Assembly: GCF_002005305.1 (NCBI RefSeq)
Contig: NZ_CP014782.1
Span: 2,170,001-2,234,000 of the forward strand
Direction of reading: 5' to 3'
DNA: 64,000 nt
Origin: Shewanella psychrophila
GTDB lineage: Bacteria; Pseudomonadota; Gammaproteobacteria; Enterobacterales; Shewanellaceae
Shown: positions 1-9,546 of the stretch, in pieces
Position numbering within the stretch: the first letter of the stretch is position 1
How the letters are laid out: every line of letters begins with the position of its first letter
The notes under the pieces: model-generated
Seen by the model: only the letters and a program-made list of their open reading frames with translations
The model's database searches: none
What the model was told of the DNA's origin: nothing
Made by a program: the position numbers and the translations under genes

Positions 1-268
1 TGGCTAGATAATTATTGAGGTGATAGCCAAAGGTTATTCCTGTTGTCGCATTCACTGGGTTCTGTTTATCTTGGCCGGACTCTTGACTATCCAGTGGCCT
101 GAGGTCCAGTAAGGCGCCTCCAAACTTGCCGCCTAAATAAAAATCACCTTCACCGTAATAGCTTTCAGCCAACACTTGAGTAGAAAGCAGAGACAAGAGC
201 ACTAATGCAGGTGATTGCTTTAACGTTTTTGCTCTCAAATACTTGGATCTCATAGTTCTACTATTCAT
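1..268 (-). CDS. Outer-membrane beta-barrel protein (OmpA-like), partial
   Basis: Reading leftward there is an N-terminus with a basic start, a hydrophobic stretch (ALVLLSLLS) and a likely cleavage after VLA, then YYGEGDFYLGGKFGG and later GITFGYHLNNYLA. Alternating aromatic and glycine residues in short strands are typical of OmpA-type eight-stranded barrels. The gene runs off the left edge, so only about 89 codons are visible. The start is uncertain: in-frame ATGs lie at 313, 268 (AAAGG a few bases upstream) and 253. It follows the pilus tip-like gene on the same strand with a short gap, so it could be the last gene of that operon or separately expressed. The barrel class is inferred from the N-terminus only. 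Confidence 0.6.
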   Translation of the reverse strand, partial: MNSRTMRSKYLRAKTLKQSPALVLLSLLSTQVLAESYYGEGDFYLGGKFGGALLDLRPLDSQESGQDKQNPVNATTGITFGYHLNNYLA

Positions 269-324
269 TCGCCTTTGTTTTATCAGTCTAAGATTTATAC
301 GTTTGAGTTTCATTCGTTTCAGCT

Positions 325-1428
325 TCACAGCAGTACCTCAAACATCACGGTAAAATGGTCGTTATAACGTTTCTCTTCTACATCTTTAACTGACACATCT
401 TCAAAGCCCACGTTCAGCATAAATGGGATAATGCTGGCGCCAGGGGCATCTATCTGCCCTATGCCTTCATCGACTAAGCTGCCATTGTTAACCAGCTCAG
501 GTGAAGAGCTACATCCCTGGCAGGTAATGCTATAGGGAATACTGGTGGAACCGCCCATATCTGGTTTCAATGTATAGTCGTTGGCATCTTTACTGATGAG
601 CTTGAATTTAAGTCCGTTTTGAAAATAACCCAACGCCGAGATCTTAAAGCCTGTGGTACCACTCACGGTATGCTTACAGGTGTCATATTCCGGTGTGATA
701 TGGCCGTTACCTAGCACATTGATACGGCTGATCACGCTCGGGTTATAGGCTATCTGCATCGAAAATGTAATGGGGATATTACGATAGGTCTTAACCGCCT
801 CAGAGATGTTCGCCTTAAAGCCATAACTGATAACCGCGGTAACCGTGCCGGAATATATTCCTTTGGGCTTGCCCTTCATACGCTCGATTAATTCCCCCTT
901 ATCTAAACTGATTATGGGCTGGTAGCGTTTAAAAGGAACCGTCGGGTTATCGAAATTAATACTCTGGTTTGCAATGCAAAAACCGCTACCACTAGTACTT
1001 AGCACAGTACTGGTTCCGGCAATCGTTGATTGATCACACACTAAATAGCTATCGGCATACGGCGTCTGAGTAAACTGACCTGAGACTTGATACTTAACCC
1101 CACTCATTTTTATCGGCATCGACACATGGTCTGAGCCACTCGATAGTTCAATATTCATATCTGTGGGTGTGGTATATGTCCCCGGTACCCACTTAGTGGT
1201 CTCAGGTAGCCTAGCAGGGGTGAACCAATAGTTAGGACGAATAAACTCGCCATCATTGCTGGCATTGGCCCACTCCAGCTTGTCGCCTGTCAACTTACCG
1301 TTGATGGTGAACGCTGCGGCAGGCTTGGCACATAGCAATGAAGATAGTGCCAAGCAACTAATAGCGAACAACTTCTGTACAGCAACAGTGTGAGTACCTA
1401 AAAATGGCTTTAACGATAGCGTATGCAT
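325..1428 (-). CDS. Pilus tip-like/minor subunit of alternate chaperone-usher system
   Basis: A 367-residue exported protein with a long signal sequence (hydrophobic core about residues 18-38, ending AKPAAA). The mature part is beta-rich with several Cys residues, including a CQGC pair near residue 304, as in two-domain tip subunits of CS1/CFA-type pili (CooD/CfaE-like). The C-terminus ends in alternating hydrophobic residues (FTVMFEVLL), consistent with a donor-strand-complemented pilin domain. It starts with ATG behind a strong GAGGAG ribosome binding site and follows the chaperone gene by one base, so it is cotranslated with the pilus operon. The tip role is inferred from operon position and size; direct family identity is less certain than for the usher. 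Confidence 0.6.
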   Translation of the reverse strand: MHTLSLKPFLGTHTVAVQKLFAISCLALSSLLCAKPAAAFTINGKLTGDKLEWANASNDGEFIRPNYWFTPARLPETTKWVPGTYTTPTDMNIELSSGSDHVSMPIKMSGVKYQVSGQFTQTPYADSYLVCDQSTIAGTSTVLSTSGSGFCIANQSINFDNPTVPFKRYQPIISLDKGELIERMKGKPKGIYSGTVTAVISYGFKANISEAVKTYRNIPITFSMQIAYNPSVISRINVLGNGHITPEYDTCKHTVSGTTGFKISALGYFQNGLKFKLISKDANDYTLKPDMGGSTSIPYSITCQGCSSSPELVNNGSLVDEGIGQIDAPGASIIPFMLNVGFEDVSVKDVEEKRYNDHFTVMFEVLL

Positions 1429-1429
1429 C

Positions 1430-2200
1430 TTATTCTCCTCGATTTAAGGTGATCTCTTCCTTGAAAGACTCATCATGATTAAGCACCATCACTTCGAGTT
1501 CATCACGCTGTAAATCGTTTGGCACATGCACATTGCGAGTACGGCCAGCAAGAATGGTAAAGTTGGCCTTACACAGGGCCCTATCACTTTCATCACCCCC
1601 CTTCCCATTACTATTAGTACTAGTATTAGTATTAGTAATCGATGCTTTATTTTTACTGCACTGGTCGATAACGATATCTATCATGGTATTACCGCTATTT
1701 TTCGCCATGATTGTCTCGCCTTTATAGGCCAGCAAGTACTCAACCTTGCTCTCTTTAGCCGGCACTATGTAATAAGGAGAAAAGCCGAACAACATACTGA
1801 TTTTTGATTGCTCTTTGCCTTCGGTGCTGTAAGACACTGGCTGAATATTGATCTGGTAAACTTGATCTCTATCGGTCACACACTTATCACCACAAATACT
1901 TTCCACCAAAATCTCTTTGACCATATTTGGCTCGATAACCAGTTTCGATGGTTTAGTCGCGATCCCCCATGAGTCGAGGTTTTCTCTGGTGTAGGGGATC
2001 TTGATTATTTCATTATCCACAATCTCAACTTTGGACATCGAGGTTTGGAGGAAGTAGGTAATTTCGTCAGTATTATCTAGGGTAAATACCCCAGCCTGAT
2101 TGTCTGCATTGGTTAGCATTAAGCTGCTGATCGCCATCGCCTGAGTATCAAACACAGATAAGGATAAGCAAATAAACAATAAACTTTTAAAAGCATTCAT
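1430..2200 (-). CDS. Periplasmic pilus chaperone, alternate (CS1-type) family
   Basis: A 256-residue protein with a signal peptide (LLFICLSLSVFDTQAMA). It has an Ig-like pattern: a first strand region with NADNQAGVFTLDN, a central YQINIQP motif that matches the conserved chaperone strand before the inter-domain hinge, and a second beta domain with FTILAGRTRNVHV. Such proteins cap pilin subunits in the periplasm and deliver them to the usher. It sits between usher and tip-like gene, with a 3-base gap to the usher. A low-complexity Asn/Thr/Ser stretch (ITNTNTSTNSNGKGG, about residue 188) interrupts the second domain and is encoded by short hexanucleotide-like repeats at about 1610-1640. Confidence 0.72.
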   Translation of the reverse strand: MNAFKSLLFICLSLSVFDTQAMAISSLMLTNADNQAGVFTLDNTDEITYFLQTSMSKVEIVDNEIIKIPYTRENLDSWGIATKPSKLVIEPNMVKEILVESICGDKCVTDRDQVYQINIQPVSYSTEGKEQSKISMLFGFSPYYIVPAKESKVEYLLAYKGETIMAKNSGNTMIDIVIDQCSKNKASITNTNTSTNSNGKGGDESDRALCKANFTILAGRTRNVHVPNDLQRDELEVMVLNHDESFKEEITLNRGE

Positions 2201-2203
2201 AAT

Positions 2204-5131
2204 TTAATTCCAGTTATTTGCAAAGTTGTCCTGTTTAATCAGACTCTTCGCATAAAGACTTAATTCATTTAATACCGTTTCCTGCTTAGCCGTTAAGCTA
2301 GACTCATTGGTGGCATAAATGTATTTACGCTGACCTACGATGCGGGTGATAACAGTCAAACCAACATCGCTGAGTGTTCGTCCTGTATTAATCAAATCGG
2401 TTTCATTGGTGAATACACCAACAAAGTAATATTCGCTGCCATCGATAGTGACCGGCTCAAGCTTGTTATCACGGACAAGGGTGAGTGCCTCGTCATTATC
2501 TAAGCCGGGGAGACAGTAGTTATTACCTGTATTAACGATATAGGTTAAATCTCTATCTAGACTTGGCGTCACACAGGTTTGGTTCTGTGAGATCAGTTGA
2601 TAATCAGACCCTGCAATCACAGAGATCTTAAATACCCCCTCCTCTATTTTCTCTACATCGACACACCCTTCGCCGCTACACTGGACATGAGAGATAGCCT
2701 TGTTATTCACATCATCAAATGAGGAGATAAAGGTTTTAATCTTAACCAGATCGATCCCTAAAGAGATCACGGTACCAGGTAAGCTATACCCAGTGGTTTC
2801 ATGGGCTTGATCACTGATATAATTCGATGAATCAGTATCCAGACGTACATTGAACGCCTTATACTTGTCGACAGGAATGACGGTATCTTCTGTGTCTATA
2901 TTCTGGTTGTAACTTAAGCTGTTATCGTTATAAACCGACAGCAGGCCACGGTGGGCATCTAAACTATTTTGGTTGTCGGCATCGACAATGATATAGGAGT
3001 CACTTTTCTGTGAAGTGAAGTAAAACTCGCCCTTACCCGATAATACCTGCGTACTGTTGAGGCTAGTGCTAACCGAGCTGGTACCATCCGAGCTGATATA
3101 AGCATAAGTATCAGACATAATATGCTCATCGTTATAACTAATATTACTCGAAAGATCTGAGTTCATGTTTTGATCAATGCCAGTGCCGTTATAGGTGATC
3201 CCGACCTCATTGTTCATCGACAATGAATCACCAAATTGCACATCGTTAGCGACACTATTTCTAAACTCATCAAGGCCTTGATGACTTATTGAAACCGATG
3301 AGCTTGCGCTCCAATTAGCAGAGAGTGGCACAGTCCACTGCACGCCTGCATACCAATCATCATTCACACCAAAACTATCACCCCCCTGGAAGGTCGCAGA
3401 GAAGTTAATGGTTGAGTCGGCAATAAATGAATGGGAGTAGCCTGCACTGACCGACCAGTAGTTACTTTGATCGACAAACTGCCCAGGCGCATTATCCCCA
3501 TCCACCCTGTTATTGACATAAAGCAGATAACCTTGGCCGCCCAAGATATTAGAGGACACATTGACATTGAGACGCTCATAACCTGCGTTCGATAACATGT
3601 AGTTATCTAAGCCATAATCACTGTCGGCAGAATCAAACTTCTCATAGCCAACGCCGACATTATAAAAGTTGGCGTCTGCCGCAATAAACTGGCTGCCATT
3701 TGAGTAAGAAGCATATTTAAGTTGGGCTGTAGACACATCATTAATCGACTGCTTAAAACCAATTTCCGCCATGGTGTTATCAGAATTAGAAAGCACCCGG
3801 CCGCCAAGCATGATGCTGTCGGTTAACTGATAGGCGGCTTTTCCCTCTATAAAATTATTGGTCTCTAACTCAAGCTGCTGACTCTGATTAATACTTTCAA
3901 AGTAGCTATCAATTACCAGCCCATTTGTATCCTTATAGATACCAGCATTAATAAAGCTATCTACATCGATGCGATAACCTAACTTATCTTGAAATGCCCT
4001 AAGCTCACGACTCTGGCCATCGAGTGTATCTTCAACATCGTCGTAACGATCATTTAAAATACCCACAGAGAAACTGTAATCATATTCGCTTTTATTGAGT
4101 GAAAAAGCGCTGTTATTAAATATTTGCTGACGCTCTCTTAAGATCTCACGTCCCGATGACACTACTACAATTGTTGCCGTATATGAGCCATAAGGCAGAT
4201 CACGAAAAGCAATGCTCTGCTGTCCGGCATCGACATTCTGGCTATGGATCAGGTGGCCATCACGATATACTTCGATGCGTCCCTTATTAGGTAAGATATA
4301 AAACAAGCGTCGGTTGTTCTGCTTACCGCCATCAATCAGGTTTTTAGAGGAAGAGTAATTGATCACATCCTGAGAATAGCCACCGGACAAGTCCATAAAT
4401 GAGGTGGAATTTTGCTCGTAACCATATTTGAAATGACCCATTTGAAAACGGCGATTACCACTCTCAAAGTCATAGGAAAGCTGCTCAGCCTCAAACTTAT
4501 CACTGGACGTATCGGCGTAGATACTCGACGTGATCGAGCCATACTTTAAGCCCACCAAAGTTTCATCACGGGCAATCAGAGACGAGCCTCCGTCGCTGAA
4601 ATAGTGATAATTTACATTGATACTATTAATCGCCCCATATTGATCGTTAGTGGCATCATGGAAAGACTTAGCTGCCTTATGGCTATCAATTAGCCCAGCA
4701 TTAATAAATAGAGTGAGATGTTTTTGCTCAAAGTCATAGGTAAAAGCGTAGCGTTCTGGCATCAAGCTACATTCAGATACTTTGCCTTGACACAAGCTTG
4801 AAGTGGCTATGTTTTTCATCGCCGAGACTATCTCAAAGATAGACTCTTTCTTAACGTAATAGCGGGATAAATATTGCTCTACCCTCCCAAGACTAGCAGA
4901 GTTGAGTGAAGCAGATGTCGGTGTTGAGTTTAGTTCAATAGAGACTTGCTCTGTTGCACTGGCAAGCTCGAAGGTAAAATGCTCTGTACTGCCCGCATAC
5001 ATGTCGGCAAACTCTGCAGGGATCTCAATACCTTCACTCTTTACCGACGCATTAGCAGGTAATGAAAATAAAGGGTTAAGGGTAGAAGAGAGGCAAAATA
5101 GAATCGATAAAGCTAGTCTGTTATATCTCAT
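2204..5131 (-). CDS. Outer-membrane usher, CS1/TcfC-type
   Basis: A 975-residue exported protein with a signal peptide ending near LPANA. The N-terminal region (IPAEFADMYAGSTEHFTFEL) resembles the domain preceding the barrel in CS1/CFA-type ushers. The middle is a long run of amphipathic strands with the plug-like segment GRIEVYRDGHLIHSQNVDAGQQ and FRDLPYGSYTATIVV, a signature of ushers generally. The C-terminus has Cys pairs (CSGEGCVDV; CVTPS..CLPG) like the CooC C-terminal domain. It forms the outer-membrane pore that assembles the pilus. Its ATG overlaps the stop of the upstream minor-subunit gene, so translation is coupled. About 100 residues longer than classical FimD-type ushers, as expected for the alternate clade. 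Confidence 0.82.
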   Translation of the reverse strand: MRYNRLALSILFCLSSTLNPLFSLPANASVKSEGIEIPAEFADMYAGSTEHFTFELASATEQVSIELNSTPTSASLNSASLGRVEQYLSRYYVKKESIFEIVSAMKNIATSSLCQGKVSECSLMPERYAFTYDFEQKHLTLFINAGLIDSHKAAKSFHDATNDQYGAINSINVNYHYFSDGGSSLIARDETLVGLKYGSITSSIYADTSSDKFEAEQLSYDFESGNRRFQMGHFKYGYEQNSTSFMDLSGGYSQDVINYSSSKNLIDGGKQNNRRLFYILPNKGRIEVYRDGHLIHSQNVDAGQQSIAFRDLPYGSYTATIVVVSSGREILRERQQIFNNSAFSLNKSEYDYSFSVGILNDRYDDVEDTLDGQSRELRAFQDKLGYRIDVDSFINAGIYKDTNGLVIDSYFESINQSQQLELETNNFIEGKAAYQLTDSIMLGGRVLSNSDNTMAEIGFKQSINDVSTAQLKYASYSNGSQFIAADANFYNVGVGYEKFDSADSDYGLDNYMLSNAGYERLNVNVSSNILGGQGYLLYVNNRVDGDNAPGQFVDQSNYWSVSAGYSHSFIADSTINFSATFQGGDSFGVNDDWYAGVQWTVPLSANWSASSSVSISHQGLDEFRNSVANDVQFGDSLSMNNEVGITYNGTGIDQNMNSDLSSNISYNDEHIMSDTYAYISSDGTSSVSTSLNSTQVLSGKGEFYFTSQKSDSYIIVDADNQNSLDAHRGLLSVYNDNSLSYNQNIDTEDTVIPVDKYKAFNVRLDTDSSNYISDQAHETTGYSLPGTVISLGIDLVKIKTFISSFDDVNNKAISHVQCSGEGCVDVEKIEEGVFKISVIAGSDYQLISQNQTCVTPSLDRDLTYIVNTGNNYCLPGLDNDEALTLVRDNKLEPVTIDGSEYYFVGVFTNETDLINTGRTLSDVGLTVITRIVGQRKYIYATNESSLTAKQETVLNELSLYAKSLIKQDNFANNWN

Positions 5132-5661
5132 AAATCTAACTCTATGCTCATCTTAATGATCCCTTTGCAGTAGTCATCCATTAAGCTCACAGGCTTAAAA
5201 TTAAGCTCTACATCGAAGTTGCTATACTTACCTACTCGGCCTACACCATCGAACTCCAGATTACTCAGGCCTTCACCAATCTTTATCTCTGCACCATCAA
5301 CTTTAACCGTCACTAAATCTTGGCTTTCTGTCTGTGTCCCTTTCACGTCATAACAAACAGACTTATTTTCAATAAGATAGAGAGAATATGAGTTAAGTGG
5401 ATCACTCTTACCGATAGTGGTTTCCAGTTGCAGTACATCGGAGATATCATTAAATTTGTAATTGCGTCCATCGAACTCCAGTTCCCAGTTCTTTTTTACA
5501 AACTCAAATTTGATAATGTCTCTGTCGTAAAACTTGTCCAGCTCAATCTTGGTATCGACGCTGAATTCGTGTTGCTTATCGGATGAAGATAAATCAAGAG
5601 CCGAGGCATCATCTGCCGCAAACCATAGAGATACAAAAAAGAAAACTTTTAAATATTTCAT
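5128..5661 (-). CDS. Minor pilus subunit or accessory protein
   Basis: A protein of about 177 residues with a signal peptide (MKYLKVFFFVSLWFAADDASA). The mature part is acidic and beta-rich with two Cys, ending in alternating residues (GIIKMSIELDL), which is compatible with a pilin-like Ig fold. The start at 5661 is chosen because GAGAG lies about eight bases upstream; a longer reading frame opens at 5688. It lies between the major pilin and usher, 4-base overlap with the usher. In CS1-type operons this position often holds a chaperone or second subunit; I see no convincing chaperone motif, so minor subunit is the better guess. Confidence 0.5.
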   Translation of the reverse strand: MKYLKVFFFVSLWFAADDASALDLSSSDKQHEFSVDTKIELDKFYDRDIIKFEFVKKNWELEFDGRNYKFNDISDVLQLETTIGKSDPLNSYSLYLIENKSVCYDVKGTQTESQDLVTVKVDGAEIKIGEGLSNLEFDGVGRVGKYSNFDVELNFKPVSLMDDYCKGIIKMSIELDL

Positions 5662-5700
5662 AAGGGACTCTCGATTTATCAAATACAAAATGCGCGGAAC

Positions 5701-6279
5701 TTAGATAGCTTTCGCTGAATTGATCACTGTGTGCACTTCGATATTCTGGCCAGCAACTAGCTCTGCGCCCATAGAAGTCACAACACTCTCAGTGTTCTCA
5801 GTGGTAAAGGTCACTGTGCCAGTTGTCGCAGTGACAGGAACAGACTTGTCCATCTGAGTGCCTTCCATCTTAACTACAGTGCCCATACCAGTCGTATCAA
5901 GCGTACCAATCACAGTCTCTAGTGAACTCATGGTCCATTCAGCATCAGGAATGATTTCGCCAACAGCTTCAGCTACTTCACCTTCCATAAAGCCATCAGC
6001 ACAAGCACCTGCAACGGCTGCAGTACCATCGGCACAGTTACGGTAGTGAAGCTCTAATGAGATCTGATCTGAAGTGAACACACCCGTGCTATCTTTAACA
6101 TCCAATCCAGCAGAATCGACATAAGGTAGGCGACCTGAAGGACCTGTGATAATCACGCCTTCACCAGGTGCCACTGTCGGTACGATACCTTTCCAGTGCA
6201 GCGTAGTGGTTGCATCATCAGCAAGTGCAGAACCAGAAAGTGCGATTAGCGCGAGTGGTAATAAGATTTTTGCATTCAT
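5701..6279 (-). CDS. Major pilin, CS1/CFA-like
   Basis: About 193 residues with a signal peptide (MNAKILLPLALIALSGSALA). The mature protein begins DDATTTLHWKGIVPTVAPGE, is rich in Thr, Val and Ala, has one Cys pair (YRNCADG..GACADG), and ends with alternating strand residues (IEVHTVINSAKAI). First gene of the pilus operon, as usual for the abundant shaft subunit. The start at 6279 is set by AAAGGA about nine bases upstream; the frame is open to 6378 but the extra N-terminus would destroy the signal peptide. The adjacent chaperone and usher support the assignment more than residue identity does. Confidence 0.68.
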   Translation of the reverse strand: MNAKILLPLALIALSGSALADDATTTLHWKGIVPTVAPGEGVIITGPSGRLPYVDSAGLDVKDSTGVFTSDQISLELHYRNCADGTAAVAGACADGFMEGEVAEAVGEIIPDAEWTMSSLETVIGTLDTTGMGTVVKMEGTQMDKSVPVTATTGTVTFTTENTESVVTSMGAELVAGQNIEVHTVINSAKAI

Positions 6280-6579
6280 AAAATACATCCTTTTAAAGTT
6301 CGATTTACATAGCCTGCATGGCGAAGCAACTTTTTGCGTCACACACCTTGCTAGTTGCATGTATGTTTGATAGGTCAATTTTCAAGTCACATATTAGCGC
6401 TTGGAGATATTATCGACAGGTCAAAACTGAATTTTAAAAATCAAAAACGCCTACCTAGTTTGAAAAATATACTAGACAGTCATCATTTATGATCTAAAAA
6501 CTACAATTCGAATAATAAATAAGCATTATTAGCCTGTTCGCTTGAAGCAGATATTTGAAGGTTTTGGTACTATTTGAGC
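6280..6579 (-). promoter_or_regulatory. Upstream region of the pilus operon
   Basis: About 300 AT-rich bases lie between the terminator of the upstream lipoprotein gene and the major pilin start. No open frame is convincing. The ribosome binding site AAAGGA for the pilin is at 6286-6294 region. Long A/T tracts and the length suggest a regulated promoter, but I cannot place -35/-10 boxes or an operator with confidence. Confidence 0.4.
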
Positions 6580-6612
6580 AAAAAAAAGCAGCGCTTGAAT
6601 AAAGACGCTGCC
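6580..6612 (-). terminator. Rho-independent terminator of the large lipoprotein gene
   Basis: On the minus strand the arms GCAGCG and CGCTGC (6606-6611 and 6588-6593) pair around a 12-base loop and are followed by eight T residues (A-run 6580-6587 on plus). It lies 43 bases after the stop of the gene at 6655 and separates that gene from the pilus operon. Confidence 0.85.
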
Positions 6613-6654
6613 ATTTCTGTTTCTACGCATATTTCGGTATTACATAGGATTAAG

Positions 6655-9546
6655 CTAGTTATCGTACTTATCTAGTTGACTATTACTATTAATATCTTTA
6701 TTGCCATCGTAGGGGCCAAATTCATTTTTCTTATAATCGCCGACAATGTGGCTAAAGCGACTATTATAATTGCCTTTACCGATATCCTGATGAAGAAGCT
6801 CAAAACTATCTAATACATCGTCACCATCACTGTCCGATAATATAGGTTGTGAGCAGTATTCAATATCACCACTATGGTACTCTGTGCGCTCAGCCAAACA
6901 CTCTTCAACTTCGATTTCAGTAGATAAGCCATCATTATCTAAATCCACTAAGTCAGGATAAACCTTACCCGCGGCATCTTCGTTAGCAAAACGCACTTCT
7001 GGATAGACAGTAATGTTAGAGCCAGGTGATGCGATTACCGCGCCGTTCATTTTAAAATCAAGATAGATACATCCGGTTAAAATGTACGGATAAGAAACTT
7101 CACCATGTTTAGGTTTGTCACAGCTTAAGCTACTATCAAGCTCTTCCAATGGGCTGTATAACTCCCAGTGGTCTTCATGAGCGGTTTTATTACCACGGGC
7201 AAAAAAGGTGCTTCGGCCTTGGCCAGCGGTAGCGGTATAAACGCCAAAAGAGTTTCCTGAGTCTCCAATAATATTATTATGATGATCTCTACCACCATAC
7301 TCCTTAAGGCCTTTACTGGTTAATATATTGAGTTTGTCATCAATTAACAAAGCAACCGCGTTGGCACTGTTTTCATAAAAACGTACTTTTTTACGTTTAC
7401 TGTGACTTATGTCTTTAAAATCCAGTGTCATGTTCAGGGCTTTACCATCCGGTAATTGCTCTCGGTGATACTGTGCATAACCGTTAAATTCAAGGTAATA
7501 ATCATCACGTGGCGTATTACTGTTCGCATCATTTTCGTCAGTGCGATAATCATCTTCGACCATATGCATATAAGTGACATAATTGGATGCTTGCTGATAA
7601 TCCTGCACTTTCGTCGCTACTTTTTTTACCTTGTATGTCTCTCCGTCTTTGTTTTTGCCATCAAAGAGTACATACAGTTCACCACTGGTCGTTAATGCTG
7701 CAATACCTTTGCTGACTTGGGTACTCTTAACTATCTTTTTACCCGTGTTTTTGAAGAAATTGGCGAACTTAAGATAGATATTGCCCTTCTCATCCACTTC
7801 CTGAGCACCAACTACGCGCACAAAAGCCTGTTCACTTTGATCTTTATTCAAGCAATAAAATGAGCCGTGCTGTTTGCCATTATCTGATGCATCCCAACAT
7901 TGTGATACCTTACCTATCTGTTTAGTCCAATCAGAACTGATAAGTTTGCCAGTACTACCACAGTCAATACTGTAATAGGTCGCCGTGCCATCATTAAAAT
8001 AAACGACCGCAGAGAAAGTGCCAAAGCTTTCAATCTTTGCTACATCACTTAGGTTTAATGCATTAAATTTATCGGTAAAATCACCATAACAAGCATTAAC
8101 GGTACCGTATATTTGGTTATGTGCGATAGCATTACCATATTGCGTTACCTCGAAGGCAATACCGCCGTATCCCATGATGCGATCGGCATAGGTTAAACCG
8201 TAATAGACTTGGCTTGTGGCAGGCAGCTCAATGAGTGTTTCAATCGGCTGCAGTGCATTTAATGCTGTAAATAGGACTATCTTATCTTCACCGCCACTTT
8301 CACTACTCATGTCGATTCGGTAATTACCAAAACCGATATTTTTAAGCGCTGTGGCATATAAGCCATTATTTTCCATATAGGGAAGCAGTGTCTCTTTAAA
8401 TGGCTTAATCAAAGTATTACGCCCTGCAGCCCCTAAGGCGCCATCTCCAAAGAGTTTGATAAAGCCGTTAAAGGAAAACTCTAAAATCCCCTCACGTACA
8501 TAGCCTGTTTCTATGGTGATAAACCCACTGCTCACGCCGTCGACCTCATGGTCATAAACCGTGTACTTAACTTGATATAGTCCCTTTTCACTGGCTGAAA
8601 AAGTAAACTGGGTATTATTGACATCACCCGGATTAACTAGGCTGACATTGGCGTCATACACCTGCACGCCAACAAGTTGCACCTTGTCACCTTCCTTGTC
8701 GTTAACCAATGAGCCAACACCTGGAAAGTGTAAAATATCCAGCGTCAATGAATCCTCAACGGGAACTAATCGAGCATAGGTTTCATCTTTGGTTTCAGGA
8801 GCAGTATTACTATCCCCTGAAACATCAATATTGATGACGCCGCTAAACACCAGTTTATTATCATCGACCACGGAATAGGTCACCGTCGTGAGGCCGATTT
8901 CAATCCCTTGATAACTAAAATCCCCATCTTCAGAGACGTTAGCGGTGCCGCTGCCAACGACCACAGTTGACGCTTCAAATCTTGGGTTCGTCATCGGCAA
9001 AAACTCTGTGGCGAGTTCATCTTGAATGTTAAGGATCAGCGTCTTGCCCACTGCGAGGAATTGACTTAATTCCGGTAATACACCACCAACAGGAAGCACT
9101 AGCCCTTGCTCTACAGCCATCTGCTTAGCACTTTGACTGGTAAACAAGATTGAAGCCAGACCAGAAATCTGCTCCTCCCCATCGGTCACGGTATAGCGGT
9201 AATCACAGCTCACAGACTTATTGGGCGTAACCGAGAAGGCTAGCCCTTGTTTATCTATGTTTGTTACCTGACAGGCAGGCATATTTCCGAGCGGCGTAAC
9301 GTTCTCCAGACAGAGCTTATTCCCCGCTTTAGAGGTCACATAGTTAGATAAATTAAAGGTCAATGGCTGCGCGGTATGATCAGCTATCGTCACAGAACGG
9401 CGAAAATCCATCGCTGTCACGCCCTTTTTGACAACTGGTTGCGGAGGCGGAGGTGTTATATCGCCGCCATCACTCTCAGCCCCCCCGCCACACGCACTTA
9501 GGATAGTAAGTGATAATAATATGCATAAATGATTAAAAAATTTCAT
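6655..9546 (-). CDS. Large surface lipoprotein with Ig/cadherin-like and Ca-binding-type repeats
   Basis: A protein of about 963 residues with a lipoprotein signal (MKFFNHLCILLSLTILSAC) followed by GGG and a Pro-rich linker (TPPPPQP). The first third contains two or three repeated beta domains with TAPETKDE and VSGVINIDV-type strands, as in Ig-like/cadherin-like modules. The middle, about residues 360-850, resembles no family I can name. The C-terminal 80 residues hold DLDNDGLSTEIE and DSDGDDVLDSFE, thrombospondin type 3/EF-hand-like Asp repeats that bind calcium. Start 9546 fits lipoprotein convention; an in-frame ATG at 9558 adds four residues. It lies upstream of the pilus operon on the same strand but has its own terminator. 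Adhesion or matrix function is inference. Confidence 0.6.
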   Translation of the reverse strand: MKFFNHLCILLSLTILSACGGGAESDGGDITPPPPQPVVKKGVTAMDFRRSVTIADHTAQPLTFNLSNYVTSKAGNKLCLENVTPLGNMPACQVTNIDKQGLAFSVTPNKSVSCDYRYTVTDGEEQISGLASILFTSQSAKQMAVEQGLVLPVGGVLPELSQFLAVGKTLILNIQDELATEFLPMTNPRFEASTVVVGSGTANVSEDGDFSYQGIEIGLTTVTYSVVDDNKLVFSGVINIDVSGDSNTAPETKDETYARLVPVEDSLTLDILHFPGVGSLVNDKEGDKVQLVGVQVYDANVSLVNPGDVNNTQFTFSASEKGLYQVKYTVYDHEVDGVSSGFITIETGYVREGILEFSFNGFIKLFGDGALGAAGRNTLIKPFKETLLPYMENNGLYATALKNIGFGNYRIDMSSESGGEDKIVLFTALNALQPIETLIELPATSQVYYGLTYADRIMGYGGIAFEVTQYGNAIAHNQIYGTVNACYGDFTDKFNALNLSDVAKIESFGTFSAVVYFNDGTATYYSIDCGSTGKLISSDWTKQIGKVSQCWDASDNGKQHGSFYCLNKDQSEQAFVRVVGAQEVDEKGNIYLKFANFFKNTGKKIVKSTQVSKGIAALTTSGELYVLFDGKNKDGETYKVKKVATKVQDYQQASNYVTYMHMVEDDYRTDENDANSNTPRDDYYLEFNGYAQYHREQLPDGKALNMTLDFKDISHSKRKKVRFYENSANAVALLIDDKLNILTSKGLKEYGGRDHHNNIIGDSGNSFGVYTATAGQGRSTFFARGNKTAHEDHWELYSPLEELDSSLSCDKPKHGEVSYPYILTGCIYLDFKMNGAVIASPGSNITVYPEVRFANEDAAGKVYPDLVDLDNDGLSTEIEVEECLAERTEYHSGDIEYCSQPILSDSDGDDVLDSFELLHQDIGKGNYNSRFSHIVGDYKKNEFGPYDGNKDINSNSQLDKYDN

